NCBI GenBank assembly: GCA_016699405.1
Contig: CP064972.1
Location: 3,379,501 to 3,443,500, forward strand
Length of the DNA stretch: 64,000 nt
Source of the DNA: Holophagales bacterium
Lineage (GTDB): Bacteria; Acidobacteriota; Thermoanaerobaculia; Multivoradales; JAGPDF01
Direction of reading: 5' to 3'
Position 1 is the stretch's first letter. Each line of letters begins with the position of its first letter. A program made the translations under genes and the position numbers. The notes below the pieces were generated by a model. The model ran no database searches and was not told where the DNA came from. It saw only the letters and a list, made by a program, of their open reading frames with translations. Shown in pieces: positions 11,081-20,510 of this stretch.

Positions 11081-14000
11081 GCCGACCAGGCCCCTTCTTC
11101 CTCCTCCCAGGGGACCTCGAATCGCGCATCGATTTCCAGCAGCCAGAGCTCGAGACGGGGCAGGCGATCCAGGGCGAGCGCCCGGGCGACAGCTCGACCG
11201 TAGGCGCGGAGCTGCGGCGCGTGATGGGCGATGCGTTCGCCGGCGGCGCCATCCGTGACGACGCGGTCGGTCTTGAAGTCGACGACCACGGCACGACCGT
11301 CCTCTGGATCTCGGTAGAGCAGGTCGAGCGTTCCCACCGCCGCGGCGACCGGCCCGGCGCAAGAGTCGGGCGGCGCGCCGACAACCAAGGGGAGCTCGCG
11401 GGCGACGATCGACGGCGCGATCGCACGCAGGCAGGAGAGGAGCGATCCGCCGGCCAGGAAGCGGTCGAGGAGCTCGTCAGCACGGGATCGGGCATCGTCC
11501 ACAGCCCGACCCTCCAGCTCTCCGGCGAGCGTGCGTTCGATCTCCGGAGCGAGGCGCCGCCGCTCGTCGGCGGGATCCGCACCCGGGTCGAGCCGTTCGA
11601 GAAAGCGATGGACGGCCGAGCCCGCAGCGCGTGCGACTGCCGAGGCGACTGCTCCCGGACCGTCTTCGGAAGCTGCGGATTCCACTTCCTGCATCGCGGT
11701 GACCCCGCTGACGAGGGGTCTCCGGCTGCGCTCGGTGGCGGCGAGCCGCCGGGCGGCAAAGACTCGACGGATGGTTTCGGGATCGGTGGCCGGCGTCGCC
11801 GGGCTGGACGCCTCGGAGCGCGGCACCGGGGTGGCCGGAGCGAGACCGAGGATTCGCCAGCGCACGCCATCGGCGTCGTGCCAGTCGGCGTCGTGGGCTG
11901 GGCGGGGCGAAGCACGCCGTTGTCGCTCCTCGTCGATCAGGGCGAGGAGCGAGCCCTGCCCATCCCCGGGGCCGTTCTCCGCGTCCGCTCCGAGCAGGAC
12001 GACGCGCCGTCGAGCCCGAGTGGCGGCGACGTAGAGCAGGCGGACGCGTTCCGCTTCGGCGATCCGGCTCTGCCGGGTTGCGACCCCGTCGGCGCCGAGT
12101 GTCGGGGCGCCGAAGAGGGTGTACTCGGGACGAGATCCCCCCTGGAAGAAGGGCCGTTCGGAGCCCCGCCGCGCGGCGCTCCCGTGATGCAGCTGCGGCA
12201 GGTAGACATGGTCGAAGTCGAGCCCTTTCGCCTTGTGGATCGTCAGGACGCGGACGGCGTCGGTCCCGCTGGAGGGGGCGCCGGAGGCATCCTCCTCACC
12301 CTCGGCAACCGCTCGGCGGAGGCGGCGCAGCACGGCATCGACATCGCCGCGTGAGGCGATCAGCGCCTCGGTCAGGCGATCGAGCCAGCGAGTGAGATTG
12401 GCCAGGCGGAAACGCCCGAGCCAGCGCGCCGCGGAGATCGCTTCGAAGGGGAGCTGGCGTCGCAGCTCGGCGACGAAGCGATCGGCCGGCTGAGTGCGAT
12501 AGGCATCGCGAAGGGTGGCGATGGCCATGCACGCGGCATCGAGAAGCTGCGGCCAGCCGGCGACCCGTTCGATTCCGGGGACCGTCGGCGTCTTCCCGGC
12601 GGCGCGTTCGACGAGGGCGCGGAGCTCGTCGAGCGCTGCGGGGTCGGGTCGTTCGAGGTCGGCGATCTTGGCCGGGAAGCCCTCCGCCCAGAGCGGCAGC
12701 AGAGCCGCATCCGGGACCCCGACCCAGGGAGATCGCAACGTGGACAGGAGGGCCAGGGTGTCGCCGGGATCGAGCACCGTCCGAATCCAGGAGGTCGCGT
12801 CGAGCACCTCACGCCGCTGGTAGAAGACCCGGTCGCTCTCGACCTGGAACGGGATGCCGCGACCTCGCAGGGCTTCGAGATACGGCTCCTGAGCGGTCGA
12901 CACGCGGAAGATCAGCGCCACGTCAGACCAGCGCCAGGGAGCCTCGGGGCTGGCCGCGGCCTGGGACTGAAGGTCGGCGAGGTCGGCAGCGATCGCCTTC
13001 GCCTCGATCTCGTCGGCCTCCCGGACGCGCGTCTTCCTGGGGCTCGCCGGCATGCCCTCGGCGGCCCAGGAGATCCAGTGCTCGACCGAGGCTCGGCCCG
13101 CGCCGAATGGCGCTTCGCGAGCGGCGTTCGATGCGCTGGCGAGCAGCGGCGCGAACGGCGGTTGAACTCCGGACTCGGCGGCGAAACAGGGGCCGACCGT
13201 GCGCTCGACCTCGGCGAGCACGCTCGGCAACGAGCGAAAGTTGACCGAGAGCGTGGCACGCTCTCCCCCGGGCGCCGAGGCCAGGGCGCGTCCGACGAAC
13301 TGCTCGTAGGCGGAGAGGTCGGCGCGTCGCCAGCCGTAGATCGACTGCTTCGGGTCCCCGACGAGGAAGAGACCGGGTCGCTCCTCGACGGGGCCCTGGA
13401 GGGCGAGCAGGCCGAGGAGATCGCACTGCAGCGGATCGGTATCCTGGAATTCGTCGACGAGGACCTGGCGCAGGCTGCGGCGAACACGACGGCAGACCGC
13501 GGGCTCGTTGTTCAGCAGGTCGACGGCAAGGCGCAGCAGGTCGTCGAACGAGACGATGCCCTGAGTGCGTCGCCTCGCTTCGGCCTCGGCGAGCAGCGGC
13601 GCGAGCACGGCTCGGCCGGCTTCGAGGCGTCGGGGTGCGAGTCGGGTGAGGTGAGCGAGGAGGTCCCGAGCCGTCGCGCTCTCGTTGGCGATCTGGTCGA
13701 CGGTTTCGGCAAAGGCGGCGCTCTCGGCCTGGGTGAAGTCACCCTTTCGCCAGGCGCCGAGTCGCAGGTCGCAGACGTCGCGCAACCCTTCGGCGAGCTG
13801 ACGGAGCGTTTCGAGGCCGTCGATTCCCGGGCGGAGGTCCGCCACGGTCCGGGCGCAAGCGCTGAGGGCGGCGGCGACCGCCCGCCCCTTGTCGGTGCGC
13901 GAGACGGTGGCGAGGCGAGAGGCCGCAGCCTCGCCGAGGCCGCCGAAGGTTCGTTCGACGCGGGTGAACAGATCCTGGATCCGTGACCCGCCGAGCGGGT

Positions 14001-14673
14001 CGGCGGCGAGATCGGCCGCGCGGCCGCCGACGTCGCAGAAGGAATGCAGCGCCTCGGCGATCTCGGCCGGTCCGAAGCCCTCCGACGCGAGCGCCATCAG
14101 GTCGGCTGCTCCGGCGGCGTAGCCCTCTCGCAGCCGTTCGTCGAGCAGGTCGCGAACGACGTCGGCTCCCGCCGTGCCGTCGGGGTCAATGGCGAAGCGG
14201 GGATGGATCCTCGCCTCGAGAGGATGGGAGGCGAGCAGCGAACGGCAGAAGCCGTGAATCGTCTGCACCCGCAGGTGATCGAACGCGGCCAGCAACCGGG
14301 TCGCTCGCTCGGAAGAGGTCTCCGGCAGGTCCGAGCGAGCGAGGCCCAGCGGCGCGCCTCCGTGCGCCACCTCGGCCAATGCGGTGCCGACCCGTTCGGC
14401 CATCTCCGCCGCAGCCGCCTCGGTGAAGGTGATGGCGACCAGGCCGTCGAGCGCCCGTGCCGCGATCGACTCGGGAGGAGCTGCGGCATCGTCGCCTGCC
14501 GACGCTTGCTCCCAGCCGGGGCCGAGCAGCCAGGCGAGGCAGCGCGCCACCAGAACCGCGGTCTTGCCGGTGCCCGCGCCCGCCTCGAGCACGAAGGGCC
14601 GATCGAAGATCAAGCAGGCACGACGACGCGCTTCGGCGTCCTCCTGCCGCAGGCGGGTCTCGTCGCGGCTCAT
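11068..14673 (-). CDS. addA: AddA/RecB-like UvrD-family helicase-nuclease
   Basis: 1201 residues. Walker A AGAGTGKT is at 31-38, followed by the UvrD-type motifs LVDEFQDTDPLQ and GDPKQSIYGWRRAD and a late HKAKGLDF motif. A C-terminal PD-(D/E)XK nuclease core includes VVVDFKTDR. This order matches AddA/RecB enzymes, which unwind and resect double-strand ends for RecA loading. The start is the ATG whose ATGA overlaps the stop of the AddB-like gene upstream; the reading frame stays open far upstream of this ATG, but that stretch lies inside the coding AddB gene. Translation is probably coupled to addB. Confidence 0.92.
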   Translation of the reverse strand: MSRDETRLRQEDAEARRRACLIFDRPFVLEAGAGTGKTAVLVARCLAWLLGPGWEQASAGDDAAAPPESIAARALDGLVAITFTEAAAAEMAERVGTALAEVAHGGAPLGLARSDLPETSSERATRLLAAFDHLRVQTIHGFCRSLLASHPLEARIHPRFAIDPDGTAGADVVRDLLDERLREGYAAGAADLMALASEGFGPAEIAEALHSFCDVGGRAADLAADPLGGSRIQDLFTRVERTFGGLGEAAASRLATVSRTDKGRAVAAALSACARTVADLRPGIDGLETLRQLAEGLRDVCDLRLGAWRKGDFTQAESAAFAETVDQIANESATARDLLAHLTRLAPRRLEAGRAVLAPLLAEAEARRRTQGIVSFDDLLRLAVDLLNNEPAVCRRVRRSLRQVLVDEFQDTDPLQCDLLGLLALQGPVEERPGLFLVGDPKQSIYGWRRADLSAYEQFVGRALASAPGGERATLSVNFRSLPSVLAEVERTVGPCFAAESGVQPPFAPLLASASNAAREAPFGAGRASVEHWISWAAEGMPASPRKTRVREADEIEAKAIAADLADLQSQAAASPEAPWRWSDVALIFRVSTAQEPYLEALRGRGIPFQVESDRVFYQRREVLDATSWIRTVLDPGDTLALLSTLRSPWVGVPDAALLPLWAEGFPAKIADLERPDPAALDELRALVERAAGKTPTVPGIERVAGWPQLLDAACMAIATLRDAYRTQPADRFVAELRRQLPFEAISAARWLGRFRLANLTRWLDRLTEALIASRGDVDAVLRRLRRAVAEGEEDASGAPSSGTDAVRVLTIHKAKGLDFDHVYLPQLHHGSAARRGSERPFFQGGSRPEYTLFGAPTLGADGVATRQSRIAEAERVRLLYVAATRARRRVVLLGADAENGPGDGQGSLLALIDEERQRRASPRPAHDADWHDADGVRWRILGLAPATPVPRSEASSPATPATDPETIRRVFAARRLAATERSRRPLVSGVTAMQEVESAASEDGPGAVASAVARAAGSAVHRFLERLDPGADPADERRRLAPEIERTLAGELEGRAVDDARSRADELLDRFLAGGSLLSCLRAIAPSIVARELPLVVGAPPDSCAGPVAAAVGTLDLLYRDPEDGRAVVVDFKTDRVVTDGAAGERIAHHAPQLRAYGRAVARALALDRLPRLELWLLEIDARFEVPWEEEEGAWSAPSR

Positions 14674-17600
14674 CGGCGCTCCCGGTCGATTCCCTGGCCG
14701 AGGTCGTACAACATCGCGAGCGATGCCTCGGCCGGTCCGTCCACCGGGACCTCGCCACCGCGCAGGCGGGTGAGGCGCTCGGCCAGGCGCAACCGCGCCC
14801 CGGAATCGTGTTGCAAGCAGCTCGCCGCGACGCGACAGAAGGAGCAGACGTCGGCGGACTTCTCGAGACGGGGATCGAGGAGGCGCGGGAAAAAAGCTCC
14901 ACGATCGCGGGCGTCCATCCCGGCGGCCACGGCGCGTTCGAGCGCCGCTGCCGCCTCCGCGTCGTCGGCGGCGACGTCGACCTGGCGCTCGGCGACCTCG
15001 AGGCCCGGCCCGAGGTAGACGTAGCGGCCGAGCGCGCTCGCCGAAGGGCCTGCTTCGTGCCGATCGTCGGCCGACGCCCGCGCGTAGAGGGCCGCCTGCA
15101 GCCTTCTGCCGTTGGCGATCGACTGGAGCATCGCCTTTCGCCGGGCGGTGTCGCTGCCGCGGGTGAGCTCGGGCTTGCCGGTCTTGAAGTCGGTGAGAAC
15201 CAGTCGCCCGTCGAGCCTCTCGAGGCGATCGACGCGGAAGCCGAGCCGGCGCGGGACGCCGTCGATTGGCAGGGTCATCTCCGCCTGTGCCTCCGTCGCG
15301 AGCGCCTCGAATCGTCCCCGGTCGACATCGCGGGCCGCCCGCAGGTAAGGGAGGGCGCGCGCGGCCTCTGCTCGACTCAGCGGCCACCGTGCCAACCCAT
15401 CCTCGGCGAGTAGCCGCTCGGCTTCCTGTCGCGCGATCTCCGACAGCGTGAGGTCGTCCGGCCAGACGACAGGGGTCGCCGGACGCGTGGGCGCCGTCGT
15501 GAGATCCAAGGCGGGAGAGCCCGCCTCCGCCGGAAAGAGACGTTCGAGGACGGCGTGGACGATCCTGCCGAGCCGCGCCGCGTCGAGGCGGGGAAGCTCC
15601 TCGGCTTCGTCCGGAGGGAGGTCGAGGCGCAGCAGACGCTCGACGAAGTGGCGCCAAGGGCAAGCACAGAGGGCTTCGAGGGAGGTGACCGCGAGCTGCC
15701 GGCGACGCGGATCGGCGTCGAGGGTCACCGCGCCGACGAAGCCGAAGAACGGTCCGAGGTGATGTCGTCGCTCCCGGCCGCTCTCGGTCGAGAGATCCGG
15801 ATCGATCTCGTCGAGGAGTGCCAGGTGGGCCGAGGCGAGCGCCAGACGCGTCGGTCGGCTCTGTCCGGCCTCACCGTGCTCGGGCAGCGCGGCCGCGAGG
15901 AACGGCTCGAGCGCCGGGCGCGGTCCCGCCAGCGCCGCAACGAGGACGGCATCCTCCGGCGGCAGCTCGTCGAGCGCGTGGGACGTTGGCTCCTCCGGCG
16001 ACGCCGCGCCGGAGTGCTCTCCTGTCGTCGAGAGCGCCGGCGACGCGAATCCGCCGAGCAGCGGCGACGGTGTGAGCGGCCGACGGTGAGCATCGAAGCG
16101 CGCATGCAAGAGCGTGGTTTCGGGCGAAGCGAGCAGGAGCTGGCCGAAAAGGACCCGCTCCTCGTCTCGTCCCTCGAGCTTGCGCGGGAGGTCCGGCAGC
16201 AGGGGGGCGAGAAACGTGCGGATGCGATCGGGCAGCACCGGGTCCTCGCTCACCGTGCGGGGGAAGTTGCCGGTATTCAGTCCGAGAAGGAAGAGGTGCG
16301 CGAAGGTTCGCCCGCGGGCTTCGGTCACGCTGAGAACCTGGACGCCACCCCCACGACCCCCGAGCGGTGTCCCCAGCGCGGCGAGCAGGGCGCGACGCAG
16401 GAGCCGCGCGAACTCGCTCTGGTCGAGCTCCAGCTCGGCCGGGGTCTCGGCCAGCAGCGCGGCACGGGCCGCATTGAGCGACGACTCACCTGGGGCAGCA
16501 CGGGCGAGTGGCCCCAGGGTCGAACGAAGGCGCTCGAGCGCGCGCAGGTGGGACGAGAGGCTCGTGCGACCTGGCCATTCGCGAAGCCGTCGGAGCAGAG
16601 AGCGTCCCGCGGTCAAGGCGCCCACCAGCGCGGTGCGCGATAGGCGTCGTCGCGGGGCCGACGGCCCGCCCTCGAGGTCGCCCGCCTCGAGACCCTGCCG
16701 GATCGGCAGCGGGAAGTCGCCCGGCGGCAGATCCCGGGCCGCATCGATCGCGGCGATCTGCTCGAGGCGGACGACGCCGAGTAGGCGGAGGGCTGTGCGC
16801 AGGTCGAACGGGACCACGCCGTCGACGCTGCGCCAGCCGAGCCAGCGCTCGATCGGCGCCCCCTCGCGTCGCTCGACGAGGTCGAGAAGCGGATCGAGCC
16901 GTCGCGCCTCCGGCCCCCCGATCTCCCAAGAGGCCTCCCCCGAGAACGGGATCCCGAGACGGTCCCATTCGGTTCGCAGCAGCGAGACGTACGGGGAAAG
17001 ATCGCGGGCGACGACCCCGATGCGCTCCGGCGCAACCCCGCGAGCGATCAGGGCGAGCGCGCGCCGACCGACCTCGCGAACTTCGCGCCGGGGATTCTCG
17101 AGCGTCAGCAGGGTGGATGATGAAGGATCTCCCGTCACCGGATTCGGATCGAGCGGTGCGACACCGAGAAGCCGCTCGCGAAAGCTGCGACCAAAACCGC
17201 GTCCCATCGAGCCCGGCGACGGTGCCGTCGTGCCGGCGAGATCGAGGTAGACCCGCGCTTCGGCGCCCGAAACGAGGGCGGTGACGAAGTCCGTCGCCAC
17301 ACCCGTGGCATCGGCGAAGCCGTACACGAGAACGGCTCGAGCGGGCAGGGCCGCCGGGCCGTGCTCGAGGAGGAGCTCCCGTGCCGAGCGATAGAGGTCG
17401 GCCGTGCCGCCGATGCCGAGGCGGCGAGCGGCGCGAATCGCCGCGGCGGTCGCCCGGACGAGCGCGCGCGCGCGTGCGCTGGCCTCGTCGCGGGGCGCTT
17501 CGACCGCCAGAGCCTCGTCGAGGGCCGGAGCGAGCTCGGGCTCGAATCCCGCGTCGACGAGATCGCGCATCGAGGCGACCGCGGAGTCGATCCCGTCGAC

Positions 17601-17963
17601 GAGATCGCCGAGCGTACGCTGCAGTGACGCCTCCGCGGCTGCGGCGCGATGGAGGAGCAGATCGAAGAGGGCCTCGCCGCGCGGCTCGGGCAGTCCGCCC
17701 TGCTCCAGGATCGCGCGGGCCGTCCGCCGCAGCGTCGCGATCTCGAGGCCCACCGCACCTCCGGAGGTCTGAGCGACGCGGGCGAGCAGGGCGAGACGCA
17801 GGCTGCGCGAGGGAACGACCAGGAGGATGGGTCGCGGATCGTCGCGCAGCGCTTCGAGGCTGTGCGGCAGGAGTCGGTCGAGGTCGGCGAGCAGGGCGGC
17901 CTCCACCGCTCGCGGGCCGTGACCGCCGACGAGCCTCGGTCCCGCGGGCAGCTGCGCGCTCAC
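14670..17963 (-). CDS. addB: AddB-like PD-(D/E)XK nuclease/inactivated-helicase subunit
   Basis: 1097 residues, the expected partner of the AddA-like protein. The N-terminal region is helicase-like but has no recognisable Walker A. The C-terminal nuclease domain contains LVLTDFKTGKPEL. It is bracketed by cysteines in CACPWRHF and near the C-terminus in CSFCRVAASC, the pattern of the iron-sulfur-stabilised AddB nuclease. The start is GTG, whose GTGA overlaps the methyltransferase stop. The 3' ATGA overlaps the AddA start. It most likely forms a heterodimeric end-processing nuclease with AddA. Remote similarity to other Cas4/AddB-like nucleases is possible, but no CRISPR genes are near. Confidence 0.85.
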   Translation of the reverse strand: MSAQLPAGPRLVGGHGPRAVEAALLADLDRLLPHSLEALRDDPRPILLVVPSRSLRLALLARVAQTSGGAVGLEIATLRRTARAILEQGGLPEPRGEALFDLLLHRAAAAEASLQRTLGDLVDGIDSAVASMRDLVDAGFEPELAPALDEALAVEAPRDEASARARALVRATAAAIRAARRLGIGGTADLYRSARELLLEHGPAALPARAVLVYGFADATGVATDFVTALVSGAEARVYLDLAGTTAPSPGSMGRGFGRSFRERLLGVAPLDPNPVTGDPSSSTLLTLENPRREVREVGRRALALIARGVAPERIGVVARDLSPYVSLLRTEWDRLGIPFSGEASWEIGGPEARRLDPLLDLVERREGAPIERWLGWRSVDGVVPFDLRTALRLLGVVRLEQIAAIDAARDLPPGDFPLPIRQGLEAGDLEGGPSAPRRRLSRTALVGALTAGRSLLRRLREWPGRTSLSSHLRALERLRSTLGPLARAAPGESSLNAARAALLAETPAELELDQSEFARLLRRALLAALGTPLGGRGGGVQVLSVTEARGRTFAHLFLLGLNTGNFPRTVSEDPVLPDRIRTFLAPLLPDLPRKLEGRDEERVLFGQLLLASPETTLLHARFDAHRRPLTPSPLLGGFASPALSTTGEHSGAASPEEPTSHALDELPPEDAVLVAALAGPRPALEPFLAAALPEHGEAGQSRPTRLALASAHLALLDEIDPDLSTESGRERRHHLGPFFGFVGAVTLDADPRRRQLAVTSLEALCACPWRHFVERLLRLDLPPDEAEELPRLDAARLGRIVHAVLERLFPAEAGSPALDLTTAPTRPATPVVWPDDLTLSEIARQEAERLLAEDGLARWPLSRAEAARALPYLRAARDVDRGRFEALATEAQAEMTLPIDGVPRRLGFRVDRLERLDGRLVLTDFKTGKPELTRGSDTARRKAMLQSIANGRRLQAALYARASADDRHEAGPSASALGRYVYLGPGLEVAERQVDVAADDAEAAAALERAVAAGMDARDRGAFFPRLLDPRLEKSADVCSFCRVAASCLQHDSGARLRLAERLTRLRGGEVPVDGPAEASLAMLYDLGQGIDRERR

Positions 17964-18586
17964 GAGGCTCCTCGGCGTCGCAGGAGGATGCGGCGGAAGA
18001 AGCCGCCCCAGGACGCCGCGAGGTTCTCCTCGATCTCCAGGGGTGCGGCGGAGCGATGCAGCAGATCGCCGAACGACCGGTTGAGATCGGTGGCGAGGAG
18101 GCGGACGGGGATGTTGGCGATCCGTCTCGCGAGTGAGGGCGCCGCGCCGTCGCTCAGAAACTTGTCGAAGACCGACATCCGGCCCTCGGGTGCCAGGACT
18201 CGTGCGGCTTCGGCGAGGCAGCGCGCGCCGTCCGGGACCACCGCCAGGATGAGGTGGAGGATCACGGCGTCGAAAGAATGGTCGGCGAAGTCGAGCGCCT
18301 GGGCGTCCATGACCGCAAGCTTGGTGCCCGGGGCGGCGCGGCGAGCGGCACGGGCGAGCATGGCGGGGGTCAGGTCGATCCCGGTGACGTCAACCCCCGG
18401 GGGCAAGAGCGGCAGGTCGAGGCCGGTGCCCACACCGACGAGCAGGACGCGCTCTCCAGCGCGCAGGGCGAGCCGCTCGATGGCGTCGCGTCGGGGTCCG
18501 GAGAAGCCGGCGAAATGGTCATAGAACGGCGACCAGAACGAGTAGCGGGCTCGATTGAGCGTGAGACCTCGGTCGCGAGTCGCCAT
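17960..18586 (-). CDS. Class I SAM-dependent methyltransferase
   Basis: 208 residues from ATG 18586; a GTG lies directly before it at 18589, so the start could be one codon earlier. The Rossmann motif I VLLVGVGTGLDLPLLP and the acidic end of strand two (VTGIDLTP) bind S-adenosylmethionine. The N-terminus (ARYSFWSPFYDHFAGF) resembles UbiE/PmtA-like phospholipid or quinone methyltransferases, but the substrate cannot be read from the sequence. The stop overlaps the start of the AddB-like gene by 4 bases, putting it first in a three-gene coupled operon. No obvious functional link to DNA repair is known to me. Confidence 0.85.
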   Translation of the reverse strand: MATRDRGLTLNRARYSFWSPFYDHFAGFSGPRRDAIERLALRAGERVLLVGVGTGLDLPLLPPGVDVTGIDLTPAMLARAARRAAPGTKLAVMDAQALDFADHSFDAVILHLILAVVPDGARCLAEAARVLAPEGRMSVFDKFLSDGAAPSLARRIANIPVRLLATDLNRSFGDLLHRSAAPLEIEENLAASWGGFFRRILLRRRGAS

Positions 18587-18595
18587 CACGGAATC

Positions 18596-20473
18596 TCAGG
18601 GGGCGGGTGCCCCGGCGGCGCGGGCGAAGCGAGCCACGGCCGACCAGGCGGATTCGCGCGCCTCCGGTCGTTCGAGGCAGGCTGCGTCCCCTCGCTCGAG
18701 CTCGAGGATCGGCGGCACGCCCGCTCGCGTCAGCTTGGCAAGGAGCCGATCGCGGTCGAGCTGCGGGAGAAGGGCGTCGGCGTCGCAGGAGACGACGAGG
18801 AGCCGCGTCCCCGGTCGCGGCTCGGGGAGCGCGTCGATCCAGTCGGGGGGCGGTCGTCGATCGCCCATCGCGGCCAAGGCGACGCGACCGTCGCCGATCG
18901 GCGAGGCGAAGGTCGCACGACCCGGAAGCACGGCGCCGACCGCGGCCCAGTCGGCGTTCGGGCGCGCCGCCGCGACGAGCGCGAGGCCGGCCGACCGGCG
19001 CCCGTGGCCGACGAGCACCGCACCGGTCGAGGTGCGGCCGAGCGACGACAGCACGGCGAGCACGCTCTCCTTCTCCGCCTCGTCGGCCGACCCCGTGGGA
19101 GCGTCCGAGGCGGGAGGCCGCTGGGGTCCCGGCGCTCGCCAGTCCAGGTGAAGGACGCGGTGGCCGTGGTTGGCGAAGTACTGGGCCAGGGGCTGGAAGA
19201 CCGGGGGACCGACGCGCTCTTCCTCGTCGGCATCTTCGAGCAGGAGGATCGCCGGCCTCGCTGCCGACGCGTCGCGGCGAGGGCGGAGCTCCGTTGCGGT
19301 GACCCGGGCGGACCCACCGCCGGGCAGAGCGAACGGCACCGGGACGACGAGGTCGTCGGCTTCGAGGCGCGGATCGACCAGGTAGGTCAGCTGACGATCG
19401 GTCGGAAGATCGGGCAGCCAAAGGAAGAGATCGTCGCCGTGGGTCGGACCTCCGGCCTCGATCAGCAGCGTCCGGTCGTCAGAGGAGAAGCGGATCTCGC
19501 GCGGGGCGATCCCCTGAGGGAGGGGTGGAGCGTGCCGGGCGCCGGTGGCGAGATCGGTGAGGACGAGGCCGGTCTGTTCGGCGGAGCGGCAGGTCCAGAG
19601 CGCGAATCGTCCTGTCGGCGAGATCTGGAATTCGAGCGGATCGTCGCAGGGCGTCTCGACCGGGCCGCGGCGTCCATTCTCGAGGAGTACCCGGACCGTT
19701 CGATACGGGCGAGCTCGCGCGTCGAAGGCGACGAGCGCTCTCCCGTCGGCGGTGAACGCCTGGGGGATCAGCCATCCGCGGCTCTCGTCGGCGACTCCTG
19801 CCTCGCGGATGGATCCACTCGCCAGATCGAAGATTCCGATCCCCGGCCCGAGGGCGGGGTCGGTGGCCGCGACGGCGAGCGATCGGCCATCGGGAGAGAG
19901 CGGTCCGAGCCGCAGGTCGAGATCGTTGCTGAAGCGCAGAGCGTGGGACAGGTCATCGAGGCGCACCTCGACGACATCTCGTCGGCCCGCTTGGACCTCG
20001 TCGCTTTCGAGCAGGACTCCCGAGCCGCCGCTACTCCAGCCGAGCAGGCGGGCTCGACCGCTGCCCGGGATCGTGAGGTCGACGATCCGGCCCGATCCCT
20101 GCCGGAGTGCCAGCATCGCGGCTTCGCCCTGGCGAGCGAGGGGACGACGGAAGAGCACGGTGTCGCCCCGCGGCGAGAGCGCGAGCAGGCGTTCGCCGGC
20201 GAGCGGCGGGTCGCTCGGCAGCCGACGAGACTCGCCTCCCTCGCTCGGCAGGGTGGCGAGCGACCAGCCGTCGGGTCCGCGAAGCACCATGAGGATCTCG
20301 CGGCCGTCGGGACGGATCGCCGCTCCGCGCAGCTCGCCGCCGCCCAGGAACTCGTCGAGGGGAACGGCCCTCGGGGGCATCGGTGGCGGAGCGGGAGATC
20401 GCGGCGGATCGCATCCGACGAGAAGGATGCCGAGGGCGGCGACGAGTGCGAGTCGAGCCGAGTCTTGCCTCAC
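18596..20473 (-). CDS. Lipoprotein with beta-propeller and degenerate alpha/beta-hydrolase domain (S9/DPP-like)
   Basis: 625 residues. The lipobox LVGC places the lipidated cysteine at residue 21. Residues 50-360 contain propeller-like repeats (IRPDGREILMV, LSPRGDTVLF, LSPDGRSLAVA, SPTGRFALWTC). The C-terminal third looks like an alpha/beta-hydrolase of the S9 prolyl oligopeptidase type. The expected GxSxGG nucleophile elbow instead reads GHGRRSAG, with no serine in the catalytic place, and no catalytic histidine is apparent near the end. It is probably an inactive or repurposed peptidase homologue anchored in the envelope. It begins at GTG with a TACGAT box 6 bases upstream, so it is probably leaderless. 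Confidence 0.65.
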   Translation of the reverse strand: MRQDSARLALVAALGILLVGCDPPRSPAPPPMPPRAVPLDEFLGGGELRGAAIRPDGREILMVLRGPDGWSLATLPSEGGESRRLPSDPPLAGERLLALSPRGDTVLFRRPLARQGEAAMLALRQGSGRIVDLTIPGSGRARLLGWSSGGSGVLLESDEVQAGRRDVVEVRLDDLSHALRFSNDLDLRLGPLSPDGRSLAVAATDPALGPGIGIFDLASGSIREAGVADESRGWLIPQAFTADGRALVAFDARARPYRTVRVLLENGRRGPVETPCDDPLEFQISPTGRFALWTCRSAEQTGLVLTDLATGARHAPPLPQGIAPREIRFSSDDRTLLIEAGGPTHGDDLFLWLPDLPTDRQLTYLVDPRLEADDLVVPVPFALPGGGSARVTATELRPRRDASAARPAILLLEDADEEERVGPPVFQPLAQYFANHGHRVLHLDWRAPGPQRPPASDAPTGSADEAEKESVLAVLSSLGRTSTGAVLVGHGRRSAGLALVAAARPNADWAAVGAVLPGRATFASPIGDGRVALAAMGDRRPPPDWIDALPEPRPGTRLLVVSCDADALLPQLDRDRLLAKLTRAGVPPILELERGDAACLERPEARESAWSAVARFARAAGAPAP

Positions 20474-20479
20474 GAAACG

Positions 20480-20485
20480 ATCGTA
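20480..20485 (-). promoter_or_regulatory. -10 box for leaderless DPP-like gene (TACGAT)
   Basis: TACGAT on the minus strand is followed by exactly 6 bases and then the GTG start codon, so transcription would begin at or next to the start codon. No ribosome binding site exists. It lies where the -35 of the opposite promoter would be. Confidence 0.45.
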
Positions 20486-20498
20486 TCGCTCCCTGGCC

Positions 20499-20504
20499 TA
20501 TACT
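20499..20504 (+). promoter_or_regulatory. -10 box for leaderless zinc-ribbon gene (TATACT)
   Basis: TATACT, a near-consensus -10 hexamer, is followed by 6 bases and the ATG at 20511. The spacing mirrors that of the divergent gene. No Shine-Dalgarno is present, so a leaderless transcript is the simplest reading. Confidence 0.55.
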
Positions 20505-20510
20505 CGCGCC

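Noticed and set aside
11068..15663. A 1531-residue helicase fusion extending upstream of 14673
   Set aside because: The extra 330 codons lie inside the well-supported AddB-like gene in another frame; the overlapping ATGA marks the real start.
14670..17963. Cas4 or other CRISPR-linked nuclease
   Set aside because: The four-cysteine nuclease could suggest Cas4, but the length, the AddA-like partner and the absence of any repeat-spacer array fit AddB.
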